Shown piece by piece: positions 55,501 through 64,000 of a stretch of 64,000 nt of DNA; the stretch's first letter is position 1, and each line of letters begins with the position of its first letter. The notes below the pieces were generated by a model that saw only the letters and a program-made list of their open reading frames with translations, was not told the DNA's origin and ran no database searches. The translations under genes and the position numbers were made by a program. Origin of the DNA: Macrostomum hystrix (Eukaryota; Platyhelminthes; Macrostomidae); the NCBI GenBank assembly GCA_950097015.1, contig CATNEN010000020.1, positions 1-64,000 of the forward strand, written 5' to 3'.

Positions 55501-58500
55501 TCCTGGTCTCAGTAAAGAATCTCATGCAGGATTTGATTCCCTGGTCTCAGTAAAGAATCTGCATGCAGGATTGAGTCCTAGGTCTCAGTAAAGAATCTCA
55601 TGCAGGATTGAGTCCTGGTCTCAGTAAAGAATCTCATGCAGGATTGAGTCCTGGTCTCAGTAAATAATCTCATGCAGGATTGAGTCCATGGTCTCCACTA
55701 AAGAATCTCATGCAGGATTGAGTCCTGGTCTCAGGTAAAGAATCTCATGCAGGATTGAGTCCTGGTCTCAGTAAATAATCTCATGCAGGATTGAGTCCTG
55801 GTCTCACTTAAAGAATCTCATGCAGGATGAGTCCTGGTCTCAAGTATAAAGAATCTCATGGCAGGATGAGTCCTGGTCTCAGTAAAGAATCTCATGGCAG
55901 GATTGAGTCCTGGTCTCAGTAAAGAATCTCATGCAGATTGAGTCCTGGTCTCAGTAAGAATTCTCATGCAGGATTGAGTCCTGGTCTCAGTAAAGAATCT
56001 CATGCAGGATTGAGTCCTGGTCTCAGTAAAGAATCTCATGCAGGATTGAGTCCTGGTCTCAGTAAAGAATCTCATGCAGGATTGAGTCCTGGTCTCAGTA
56101 AAGAATCTCATGCAGGATTGAGTCCTGGTCTCAGTAAAGAATCTCATGCAGGATTGAGTCCTGGTCTCACGGAAGATTCTCTCGGGGAGTTTATTCATAA
56201 GTATGTGAACAGTATCTTATGATATTGGGCATAACGCTGAAGAATGAAATCAGAGAGTTAAAATGGTCTCTTGTTAGCCTAAAGTAGTAAGAAGTGCCTC
56301 TGCACTTGTTCGCAAGTATTAATAATTGTATGTGTCAATCAATTTTAGCATTAAATTCCATAGCTAATTTAGTGAGAATTTAGCGAGATTGCTTCGAGTG
56401 CCACCTCTGTATTCATTAATCAGTTACCTACAGCTCTAGACTAATTACTTAATTTTCCTTTCCTTGTGTCTTGCCTAATCTAACTGTGCTTATTATTTTC
56501 TCGTCCCTTGCCCGGTTGCATTTTCTTGAATTTTGCTAGCTTGAACGGCTTGGATTTGAAATTTCAGTGTCTTTAATCCAAGCAGTTTTCCCGTTTTAAA
56601 GGTGTTGCCATTTGAATCCAGGTTTCAAAATTTCTCATTCGCATTGTTAATTTCCCGTCTGTGCATGTGGGGGGGGGAATCAAGCCAACCCAGTTCCTCT
56701 TATCGGATTAATATGTGTGATATCTGACACGAGTTCGTATTTGGGAAGGAAGAACCGTTGTAAGTCTATTTTGTTATTTTAGCATTTCAAATGATCAAAT
56801 CATCTCAAGGGTGAATAAGCAGGGCAATGCGTGTTGCTTTAAAGAAGGGGCAAGCATCACTGGCAGAACGAAGTGAAGATAGGGCGGGTTTGTACCATAG
56901 ACTAAACTTCAATGTGTGTCAATATGGTAAGGAGAATGTATGAAAACATTAAGACGTTGATTGTAGCCGTGTCTGATGTGTATGAGGCTTTGGTAAGCCT
57001 TGCTTAATCTCTGATCCTCTATTAATCTATCCCGACCATGCTGGCTGAGGCTCAGGCATGATAACGATTCGGTTTAACTCTCTGTCACTTTGTGGACTGT
57101 GAGCAAATTTATGCCCACTCATTTCAGCTGATCTCCCACCTCCAATCTCCCATGCTGGAGATTAGTCGCGAACATGGTTGTTGGACTGAAACGGATCCCA
57201 TTAAGGTGGTAGCTGGCTATTTATATCAGATAGCCAGTTCCGGTCTCATTGTGTACACTGAGTGACCGGGTGGACTGAGCAGCGACCGGAAATTCAAGCT
57301 GATCCCCTACCACTCAGCTTAAACAGAGAGAATGAGGAAGATGTCTCTACTTGTCCTAACTGCTCCCATGGTCCACTATCCTAAAAGCAATATCATTTGC
57401 TGATGCTTCCATAAAAAATAAATAACATTGACAGCCTCTTCACGCTGGAAACGCTTGCTTTAGGTTAGTCCATCGCACGAGCCTTAGCTCAACGCCATCT
57501 GCTAAAGTCTTGACTACTCAGACGATTATCCTGAGAAACTACGTTAAGCGAGACGCAAACAGAGTGTGAATCTCGCCCTTAGCTTTTCTCATCGTCTGGA
57601 AGTGTACAGTCTTGCCTTGGAGCTTTCGTTTACATTTAGCGCAGATGGCTTAAACTCCTGGTCATAATATCTCCGCTTAGACTTTTCAGATGTGCCTTTA
57701 AAAAATCTTGTAAAGGCTTTTTAATCCTTGAAATCAATTAAACTACTCCTACAGCACAGTGGATGTCTACATGCTGAATGTCTTTTGGATTCGTGAAGTC
57801 ACGAGACAGTTAAAAAAGTTGATGCAGCTAAAATGCAGATTTTCAATAAAAAACGTCACCTAACCAGTTCAGTAAGATTTGCAGCCAGTGGCACAGCCGC
57901 AGCTATTGCTCGGCACTTCTAAGGCCTGTTTACAGCTGTTGAGTCCGTAAATTAGGGAGGCCGCCACACCCACCTAGTTTCTTCTACCCCAACTGATGCT
58001 GGTAGCTATTTTACAGCTGGGTGAATTAAAGTACTAGGAAATGTAATTTCCCCAACAACACAACTTTCTTCATCTGGGCCGAGGGCTTCCAGGCGCGTGT
58101 TTAGCACGCGTGAGGTGAAGCTTAGCAAGCTCTGCCAGCTCTGCAAGATTAGCAGAGTTCTGCTTCCAGAATTAGCTGACTGCTACCTGAAAATTCTGCT
58201 GCGCCAGACTCCTGTACAGAGAAAGCTAGGATCCAATATACACGTACATACAGAATGCACACTGGGCACTAACATCAATTTGTGCGCACTGCGCGCTGCA
58301 CAAACTGGCTCAATTACGTCACTCAACCATAAATCTGATGAAAATTTATCCGCTACTGGTTTTCAGATGTTTAATTTTTGACTTAGGCAAGTGTATGTAG
58401 TTATTCAAATCTCATTATAGTCCCTTCTATATGCCCCCTATTTCATTGAACTTTTTGTTAGTTCCGCTGGTCACCGCACGACCTGGACCTGCTGGCCACC

Positions 58501-59320
58501 GGCAGCCTGGCTGGCCACATTATCGAATGCGGCGCCCAGTGCACTGGTGGCATCTTTACTGACTACGAAAGCGTGCCAGACTGGCACACCATCGGCTTCC
58601 CGGTTGCCGAGTGCCACAGAGATGGCCGGCTCTACATCACAAAACCGGCTGGCACTGGCGGCCTCGTCACCACGGAGACAGTCGGCGAGCAGATTGTGTA
58701 CGAAATCGGCGACCCGTCCGCCTACCTGCTGCCGGACTGCACGCTGGATCTGCGGCAAGTCCGGCTGGAACAAGCGGGCGAAAATCGCGTCGCTGTGCTG
58801 GGCGCGCGCGGTCGACCTCCGCCGAGCCAGTTGAAGGTCAGCGGCTGCGTGACCGACGGCTACAGGCTGACAGCCGTGTCTGTGGTGGCAGGCGGCCTGG
58901 CGGCTAAGAAGGCCCGACTAACTGCCGAGGCTGTGCTCAAGCGGTTTGTTGTAGCGACTGTTTATTGAAGGGGAACAGAAGGTTGTGAAGTATATGTTGC
59001 ATATTTTTAAAGAGACTTCAATAAATCGATAATAGTCAAAACAGACAGTTGGCGACGACGTTGTAGCCTAGTGGTTAGAGCGTCAGACTCACGACTTAAA
59101 GGTCTGATGTTCGATTCCCGACTCCATTGGAACAATTTGTATCCTTTAGCTAGATACTTAACTCTCCATTGCTTCATTTCACTCAGCTGTTAAATGAGTG
59201 CTAGCATTAGATGGGGAAAATTGAGGGTGTGTGTGGACTGAGAAGTCGTACGCAGCCTTCAGATGCGCCGTGCAATAGCTGCGACCCAATCGGGGCGGTG
59301 TAATTAAATATTATTATTAA

Positions 59321-59352
<32 letters not shown>

Positions 59353-61119
59353 AAAGAGATTTCCGCCATTTTCGATTTTCACCCACAGTGTTCGCCTGAT
59401 ATTCAAGCACCTAGGCTATCAAGACTTCACTGATGTCACGGTACAGGTCATCGGCGCTGAAGACGCATTTGGAGCCTCCGGCATGAGCAGCCCAGTGAGT
59501 AGTCTTGAGCCTTCACTTAATGCGAATCGTTGCCCACGCCTATTCAATGCGACTCGCTGTGTCAACTATTTTTAAGACCTGCTGACGTAATAACTTTGAA
59601 ATTGATGTCTAATTAGTTTTTTAATACGCGCTTTAGCAAATTGAAATCTCATTTTTCCACTTAATAGTTTGTAATCTATTATGCTCTTAAATAAACTCCG
59701 ATAACCACTGATAGAGCTTAAGATTCTGTTTAATTAAGATATATTTTTTGCCTGCCCGTATAAAGACAAATTCTAATTGGGCAAGGAGTGTTTGCACTGT
59801 CTGATTGTGTGAGTGTGTTCAGAGGTCTGCGGAATGGTATATTAGACTAATTTATGCGACTATTAAACGTCGCCAAAATCTATAAAGTACATTTGATGGT
59901 TCGAAGTTTCTTAATACGTATTTAGTGTAATATAGATAGACTGGCAGAAATGCCCATTCGAAGATATGTGTACAGCTGTTCAGTACTTGGACCGCACGCA
60001 TACCTGATTTTCTTCCCCAGGTAATGGGAAATAGAGTATCTTGCTTTATAACACATTATGTTTCCCTGTGGTCTGAGATTCTCTTTACGAGCTCCAAAAT
60101 TCTGACCAATACGGTACAGGCTTGATATTTCCGCATTAGTAGTTTTTGTATTATTCTCTTTGATTTTAATGAATCATCACTCTGAATACCCAGCAGGCGC
60201 CACGCGAAGCCGCCCTGTGGCTGGCTGCCAAGCACCAGTCCAAGGAGGCGCTGGAGGTGCTGTCGCGAGAAATCGCTCCGGCGGGCACCGGCATGGCGCC
60301 CGGTCTAACGGCGCTGGTGGGCGGCCGGCCAAAAGTATCCCCGGTGCTGCGCCTAGTCACGCATCAGGTTAACAGGGCCTCACTGAAGCCGCAGGTGCAC
60401 TTTGTTGGTGGTAGAACTATTGATACAATCGACGCCTGGTCTGATCCGGCAGTCTTGTCTACGGCAAAGGCGAAGTCAGTTGCGACGACTGATAATCTGC
60501 TAGAGAACTGTGAGACTGACGCTTCTGAGGATGAGCAGGCTTCGATGCAGGTAAGGTCCTTTGGCTATTCATACATAAACAAAACATTAGAAATAATGCA
60601 GGCCTCATTCCTAATTTGTTCCTAATTATTTTACATGCAAAGTGCACAAATTAGTATAGTAGACTAGCAAAATCTGCCCCCTTGCTCCGTTGCTCTGTTC
60701 AGGCGCAGCAAAAATTTGTCATTTCATCTGACACTACTCAAATTCTTCACCCGCAGTTGCCTTGTCGCCTAATTGACGTAGCCATTGCGCGCAGCGGTGA
60801 CAAAGGCGACGCCTGCAACATTGGCGTCCTGGCCCGCAGTCCTGAATACTATCCGCTGCTGAGGCGCCGCCTGACTGCCGCAGTCGTGGCCGACTATTTT
60901 CGGCACGTATTTCCTCCTGGGCTAGATCATCGCGCGCTGGTGCGACGCTACGAGCTGCCAGGCCTGCGGGCACTGAACTTCGTGCTGGATCAATCACTGG
61001 GCGGCGGTGGTGTAGCCTCTCTACGCTACGATCCGCAGGGCAAAGCCTACGCCCAGATGCTGCTTGACCTTGTGTTGCAGCCTGAGAACAGTCCAGCTGA
61101 TGCTGCGGCTAGTGGCTAA
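46390..61119 (+). CDS. AtuA/DUF1446-family protein, nine exons
   Basis: Exons are 46390..46558, 46652..46752, 46873..46942, 47019..47202, 48600..48699, 58462..58943, 59389..59494, 60194..60550 and 60757..61119. They total 1932 nt, 643 residues, all GT-AG with matching phases. Residues about 48-450 match the DUF1446/AtuA domain: [85 protein letters not shown]. Residues about 524-625 match the AtuA-like C-terminal ferredoxin-fold domain ([28 protein letters not shown]). Bacterial AtuA is encoded in acyclic terpene (citronellol, geraniol) catabolism clusters and its exact reaction is not settled; bacterial proteins have similar size. The N terminus ([19 protein letters not shown]) is basic, lacks acidic residues and could be a mitochondrial presequence. 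Introns range from 75 bp to 9.8 kb. Residues about 460-523 form a low-similarity linker. Confidence 0.9.
46652..46752 (+). CDS. AtuA-like gene exon 2
   Basis: Residues 57-90, [20 protein letters not shown] and [12 protein letters not shown]. The acceptor GATTCTAG is preceded by a branch-like ACTAATGC. The donor is CCA|GTAAGA, phase 0. Confidence 0.9.
46873..46942 (+). CDS. AtuA-like gene exon 3
   Basis: Residues 91-113, [20 protein letters not shown]. The donor is CAAG|GTTAGT, phase 1. Confidence 0.9.
47019..47202 (+). CDS. AtuA-like gene exon 4
   Basis: Residues 114-174, including [20 protein letters not shown] and [14 protein letters not shown]. The acceptor is ACTTTCCGGCAG. The donor is TTGG|GTAATA, phase 2. 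Confidence 0.92.
47203..48599 (+). other. AtuA-like gene intron 4
   Basis: 1397 bp, GT-AG, occupied mostly by the 28-bp minisatellite at about 47390-48460. No extra exon is seen. Confidence 0.75.
47390..48460. repeat. 28-bp G-rich minisatellite in intron 4
   Basis: About 38 units with core GATAGGGATGGGGTGTTTTG and GGATCTGA. TTGGGTG, GGTATCTGA and GGTCGTTTAGTTATC variants occur. The GTCGTTT subtype is confined to about 48115-48325 and alternates with the standard type there, giving a 56-bp higher-order unit. Confidence 0.94.
48600..48699 (+). CDS. AtuA-like gene exon 5
   Basis: Residues 175-208, [20 protein letters not shown] and [13 protein letters not shown]. The acceptor is CCTTCGTTTCAG. 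The donor is CACGAG|GTGAGA, phase 0. The next residues of the family (F-W) resume 9.8 kb away in exon 6. Confidence 0.92.
48768..56175. repeat. 36-bp minisatellite, 7.4 kb, about 205 units
   Basis: Each unit contains ATGCAGGATTGAGTCCTGGT, CTCAGTAAAGAATCTC in order. Variants are TAAATAATC, CACTAAAG, GGTATCAG and GAGTTCTGG, common up to about 51800. The section about 53500-54720 is nearly invariant. The section 54720-55930 has many one-base indels. Because 36 is divisible by three, repeat readings stay open for up to 1058 codons on minus and 435 on plus. Confidence 0.97.
57880..58040 (-). mobile_element. SINE-B fragment, antisense in intron 5
   Basis: Read on minus it contains TTTAATTCACCCAGCTGTAA, GGGTGTGGCGGCCTCCC, GGACTCAACAGCTGTAAACA and AATAGCTGCGGCTGTGCCAC. 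These match the centre and tail of the element at 59054-59351. The tRNA head is missing. Confidence 0.65.
58462..58943 (+). CDS. AtuA-like gene exon 6
   Basis: Residues 209-368, the longest exon, with [67 protein letters not shown] and [14 protein letters not shown]. The donor AAGCG|GTTTGT is weak, phase 2. Read-through gives seven more codons and TGA at 58966-58968, followed by AATAAA at 59020-59025. Confidence 0.92.
59020..59025 (+). promoter_or_regulatory. Candidate intronic polyadenylation signal
   Basis: AATAAA lies 52 bp after the TGA reached by reading through the exon 6 donor, in AT-rich sequence. Use of it would give a 375-residue protein lacking the last three exons. Confidence 0.4.
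59054..59351 (+). mobile_element. SINE-B, tRNA-derived, with (TAG)n tail
   Basis: The tRNA-like head has box A TAGCCTAGTGGTTAGAG (from 59063) and box B GTTCGATTCCC (59109-59119). The anticodon stem is mispaired (CAGA against CTTA), so it is not a functional tRNA. The centre has CTTAACTCTCCATTGCTTC and TCACTCAGCTG, typical of the central domain of several animal SINEs. The tail GTACGCAGCCTTCAG...AATAGCTGCG is followed by ATT and TAG repeats (59299-59351). It lies in intron 6 of the AtuA-like gene and ends just before the acceptor region. Confidence 0.78.
59389..59494 (+). CDS. AtuA-like gene exon 7
   Basis: Residues 369-404, [20 protein letters not shown] and [15 protein letters not shown]. 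The acceptor is GATTTTCACCCACAG. The donor is CCA|GTGAGT, phase 0. Confidence 0.88.
59495..60193 (+). other. AtuA-like gene intron 7
   Basis: A 699 bp AT-rich GT-AG intron with no recognised element or exon. Confidence 0.7.
60194..60550 (+). CDS. AtuA-like gene exon 8
   Basis: Residues 405-523. The family motif [20 protein letters not shown] and [13 protein letters not shown] is followed by a Ser/Thr/Asp-rich linker. The acceptor is a tandem CAGCAG (60191-60196), so the first Gln may be in or out. The donor is GCAG|GTAAGG, phase 0. Confidence 0.9.
60757..61119 (+). CDS. AtuA-like gene exon 9
   Basis: Residues 524-643, the C-terminal domain: [40 protein letters not shown] and [15 protein letters not shown], then a short tail and TAA. 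The acceptor is CTTCACCCGCAG at 60756. A second acceptor, GCTCTGTTCAG at 60702, is also in frame and would add 18 residues to the linker. Confidence 0.9.
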   Translation: MPCRLIDVAIARSGDKGDACNIGVLARSPEYYPLLRRRLTAAVVADYFRHVFPPGLDHRALVRRYELPGLRALNFVLDQSLGGGGVASLRYDPQGKAYAQMLLDLVLQPENSPADAAASG

Positions 61120-61147
61120 GCCTAATTAGACCTACTCAAATCTGTCT

Positions 61148-61597
61148 AGCCTTTTTAACAGATTTTCTGTCCCTTCTGTTAACCTAAGCCATCCTTAGTC
61201 ATGTCAAGACAAATGACGATTAGGATAAGGCGGTATTCACAGCCACCCTGGGGTCCTTGGGCCCTAGATACTGTAAGTCATGGGTCGAGGGTTCATCATC
61301 ACCGTCTTGTTGTCATCTAGCAAAATTGTTGTTGCTCTCATCACAACACAATCATAATATTGGATCGAATTCCCTGGTAGTTAAACAAATTTCCTAGAAT
61401 TTTCCACCGATAAATGATGCAACCCAATGACATCTCGTCTGCTTTCCGAACACTTTTAGTACTTTTAGCACCAATAATTTCGGGACATAGGGTACAGCCT
61501 TTTTTTGCGTCAGAAGTCATCTTGTCTTAACTTTTCAATGAGATTTTATCTAATGGCTTAGGTTAACAGAAGGGACAGAAAATCTGTTAAATAGGCT
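61148..61597. mobile_element. MITE-like element with perfect 38-bp TIRs
   Basis: The sequences at 61155-61192 and 61553-61590 are exact reverse complements over 38 bp, with words TTAACAGATTTTCTGTCCC and TTCTGTTAACCTAAGCCAT. The match extends about seven bases outwards with one mismatch (TAGCCTT against TAGCCTA). It continues inwards in degenerate form (AAGACAAATGAC against AAGACAAGATGAC). The interior is about 360 bp with no open frame. It starts 28 bp after the AtuA-like stop codon. Confidence 0.82.
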
Positions 61598-62974
61598 ACT
61601 TGTAATCATCATAGTACGGAATGTATTATTAAAGAATCCTATGATTTTTTTTCGTCCCGAGGTTATAAATGAGTCTTTCGTGTGCGCTGCATAAAGCCCT
61701 GATAAATTATTGTGATTAGGTTCGCACTGCCCTGGCACTGCATGTGCTAATTCAGCCTTGAGCCTCTTCAGCCTTGGCCATTTTTCTGTCTGTCGCGTGG
61801 TTTGTGGTACCGATCGGAAAAAATCCTGCGTTGTTACCGTCAAGCTTGGCTCTTCATTACCATCGTGTTGTTGCGAAATCCATTGTGTGCCTCTGTTCCT
61901 GTGGAGGTGCTCAGATCTTGTTATTGGTATTTTTAATCTATTTGTTTTGTTAGCAATTCTCAAAGCTTAATTTAATTGGCCGATTGCATCTATCGAGTAG
62001 GTGCCTCCTAAAGAACTTGTTGTCCTGATGTAAATTGTTGATCTGGTAGCTGTAAAATTTGATATAAAAATTTATCTGAACTTTGTAATTAAATAAAAAT
62101 TAGACTTTGAGCAAGATTTTTTGTGCCTTAACAAACGTTAGGCTTATTTGGCATTATTATTTAACGCTTTCAAATAATACTAGCTAGTCACATTACTAAT
62201 TTTCTAGTCAGTTCTATGTACGAGCTAGTTAGGAATGATTCATAAAAAGCTGGCTTTTGGAACACAGAATTCAATGGTTGCACATTGTCAGACAGCATTT
62301 ATTCGTGTCACTATTTTTTATTTGGTAAATGTCAAAATGTTTTCCTCTACAGAGCTGTTACTAGTGACGATATGCTTTTTAGGTGAATTTTCAAACAAGA
62401 GTTAGTGTAAGGCTTTAAAACTTGTTAAGTTTTGTTAAGTTTATCTAATTCTTATTTGAAGTGTTTTAACACGAAAGGCTAAAAAATGCATTATAACACA
62501 ATGTATTAACTTCACGACACTTCGCACACCTTAAGTAACTAAGCAATAATTTTTGTTAAGAAAGAACAACAGAAGATGCTATTCGCACCAAGATGAGTCA
62601 ATCGTAGCCTCGGAACGATAGACGATTCAACGGTATTGAAGTATGTGCTATTTTTTCATACTTTGCTGGTGCAAAAAAACTAATATAGTGACAACTAAAA
62701 AGTGGAAACTCTTTCTAACGAATGAAACTTAACAGGCATCACAACAGAAAGTGCCGTGAGACACAGCGACCGGCCAAGAAGCCTGTGTCTTGTGCCTGAC
62801 AAGAGCATACGAACACTTGCGACAAGATTTGACAATATTTTAGCAAGACTCGCTAGAAGTTGCTTCACAACAATAGACCAACAACGAGGCAGTGAGAATG
62901 TCTTGCTTTTGCATATCAGAAAGTGGACAATCAACTCTAGCAGATCAGCTATCCGGACCGGGCTTTCGTATTGT
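61598..62974. other. Convergent intergenic region
   Basis: AT-rich DNA between the AtuA-like gene (+) and the GPCR gene (-). AATAAA at 62092-62097 is the first clear plus-strand polyadenylation signal after the AtuA-like gene. TTTATT words near 62298 and 62320 could serve the minus-strand gene. No other gene is seen. Confidence 0.45.
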
Positions 62975-64000
62975 CTAGCCGATCACTCGCAGCGGTATGA
63001 CGTCCTCCTCTGTGCGATTGCTCGCCCTCTGACAGCGGCTGCGACGCTTCTTGCGCATCTTCGTCGAGACCAGGTGGTGGACCACGAACGCACTGACGGC
63101 CAAAGCGGACAGAACATTCTTCATCGGCTGCAAAATGTAGTTCAGTATCGGATAGAGATCCTGACCTACTGGCATCTTGTCGTGAACGGAAGCAGCACGG
63201 ATCAGGCCGGTGGCAGCGAGTGGCGGATAACAGATTAGCGACACACACAGCTGAAGCAGTTTCACGTTGCGGTTCATTCGGTCCAGACTTGTCAAAGCTC
63301 CGTTAGCGTTGTTTGAGTCGTTAGTTACGTTGCCGACTACCCCGTTATGATTAATAGTCGCTTTTCCAAACACGGTGCTTGGTCGCTCGATTCCGTTGCG
63401 AATCCAGAAAGTTATAACAACTCCTGCCGAGATGCTGCACACCAGCATCGGGGCGTAAACATTGGCAAACAGCTCGACAATTGCAACGACGTAGTATATT
63501 TCCAGAAATTCAGCGGTCACCCGACACTCATATTCGGACAACCAGGCAGTAGAGTTGTTCTGATTGTTCCCTTGACCGCTTAGCGATAGCCCGATGCCGT
63601 ACATCCAGATATGGTTTAGGTGAACTGCCATAGTCACCACAGCGGCTAGGCATGCGCCAATTCTCAGTCGAAATTGGCTAAAATGTTTCACTCCGAAGCG
63701 CAAATTGAAGGCAATAGCGCCTCTTTCTAGCGCAAATAATATCAGTAGGGAGGCTTGCACGCTCATTGTCAGGTTCTCGCCTAAATGGTAGAGCTTGCAA
63801 ACCCAAGTCAGGGCGTGTCGGTTTCCAATCAAATGGCCCAGTTGGCGGTTAATCAGCGCAAATGTCGCCTTATTGAGTAAGCAGGCAACGTCGGCTGCGC
63901 AATTCCAGCGCAGGATGAGAATGCAGCCGAGTCTATATCGGCTAAATGTCGGCCTGCTCATGTAGTAGATGCAAGTTAGCAGCATTACAGCGCCACTGTA
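62975..64000 (-). CDS. Rhodopsin-type GPCR, 5' part outside the window
   Basis: The frame is open to the window edge and ends at TAG 62975-62977. Visible elements: TM2 with the N-A-D motif (ILILRWNCAADVACLL); TM3 starting at a conserved Cys (VCKLYHLGENLTMSV) and ending in ERG, in the E/DRY position; TM4; an extracellular loop with N-glycosylation sites (NNST) and Cys (YECRV). TM5 (AIVELFANVYAPMLV) and TM6 (KLLQLCVSLICYPPLAATG) follow, then TM7 (YPILNYILQPMKNVLSAL) and a short basic tail with KMRKKRRSR. TM1 must lie upstream, beyond 64000. The set fits a divergent class A receptor, possibly peptide-binding. The ligand cannot be told. It is convergent with the AtuA-like gene. Confidence 0.78.
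   Translation of the reverse strand, partial: YSGAVMLLTCIYYMSRPTFSRYRLGCILILRWNCAADVACLLNKATFALINRQLGHLIGNRHALTWVCKLYHLGENLTMSVQASLLILFALERGAIAFNLRFGVKHFSQFRLRIGACLAAVVTMAVHLNHIWMYGIGLSLSGQGNNQNNSTAWLSEYECRVTAEFLEIYYVVAIVELFANVYAPMLVCSISAGVVITFWIRNGIERPSTVFGKATINHNGVVGNVTNDSNNANGALTSLDRMNRNVKLLQLCVSLICYPPLAATGLIRAASVHDKMPVGQDLYPILNYILQPMKNVLSALAVSAFVVHHLVSTKMRKKRRSRCQRASNRTEEDVIPLRVIG

Larger units (their letters stand above)
48700..58461 (+). other. AtuA-like gene intron 5, 9.8 kb
   Basis: GT-AG intron between phase 0 exons. It contains the 36-bp minisatellite at 48768-56175, then about 2.3 kb of mixed sequence (56176-58461). That part includes hairpin words (57146-57167, 57209-57231), a minus-strand SINE-B fragment at 57880-58040, and a 94-codon frame at 58097-58381 with no family motif. 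No additional exon was found. Confidence 0.75.

Noticed and set aside
48768-56175. CRISPR-like regular 36-bp repeats
   Set aside because: The repeats are directly adjacent without unique spacers, lie in a eukaryotic intron, and no cas genes are present.
58097-58381. 94-codon frame just before AtuA-like exon 6
   Set aside because: It is not needed to join exons 5 and 6, which are contiguous in the family alignment, and it has no recognisable motif.
59054-59128. Functional tRNA gene
   Set aside because: Box A and box B are good, but the anticodon stem does not pair, no acceptor stem is formed, and a SINE body and (TAG)n tail follow.

Overview
The window looks like nuclear DNA of an invertebrate animal. 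Its genes are split by canonical GT-AG introns whose phases match, it holds tRNA-derived SINEs and terminal-inverted-repeat elements, and its proteins (a Mab-21/cGAS-like protein, a bHLH factor, a rhodopsin-type GPCR and a PAN/apple-type secreted protein) are animal types. A lophotrochozoan or flatworm-like genome with heavy minisatellite load fits best. That is an inference: no single marker fixes the taxon. By my coordinates close to half of the 64 kb is tandem repeat, and most long open frames in it are repeat artefacts.

Layout. 1-206: pyrimidine microsatellite. 354-6314 (+): a three-exon gene joining an N-terminal hydrophobic segment, about 13 ankyrin repeats and a Mab-21/cGAS-like nucleotidyltransferase domain. 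6391-17290: a short copy of that gene's last exon running into a roughly 11 kb 22-bp satellite with nested higher-order repeats. 17.3-27.1 kb: several minisatellites alternating with a low-copy repeat family rich in GAGCAC. 27.17-29.56 kb: an inverted duplication carrying a PAN/apple-like secreted-protein exon (one intact copy, one broken), a SINE and a 14-bp minisatellite. 30.9-32.7 kb (+): a Q-rich multi-exon gene of unknown function. 33.0-38.3 kb: two more minisatellites, 10 bp and 16 bp. 39265-39771 (+): a single-exon atonal-type bHLH gene with TATA, CCAAT and E-box sequences upstream. 39.8-45.8 kb: a 10-bp minisatellite, AT-rich DNA and terminal-inverted-repeat elements, one of which has amplified its end into a 29-bp minisatellite. 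46390-61119 (+): a nine-exon gene for an AtuA/DUF1446 protein, with a 1.1 kb 28-bp minisatellite in intron 4 and a 7.4 kb 36-bp minisatellite in intron 5. 61148-61597: a MITE-like element with perfect 38-bp inverted repeats. 62975-64000 (-): the 3' part of a GPCR gene running off the window.

The genes do not form a pathway. The most striking system is the ankyrin-Mab21 gene. The ten central ankyrin units are almost identical, and the differences I could find are amino-acid-changing and fall mostly at exposed finger and loop positions. That pattern suits a diversifying recognition surface fused to a cGAS-like receptor domain. The Mab-21 half has the GS and D-x-D motifs but appears to lack the central segment that normally supplies the third catalytic acid, so it may be a sensor or scaffold rather than an active cyclase.
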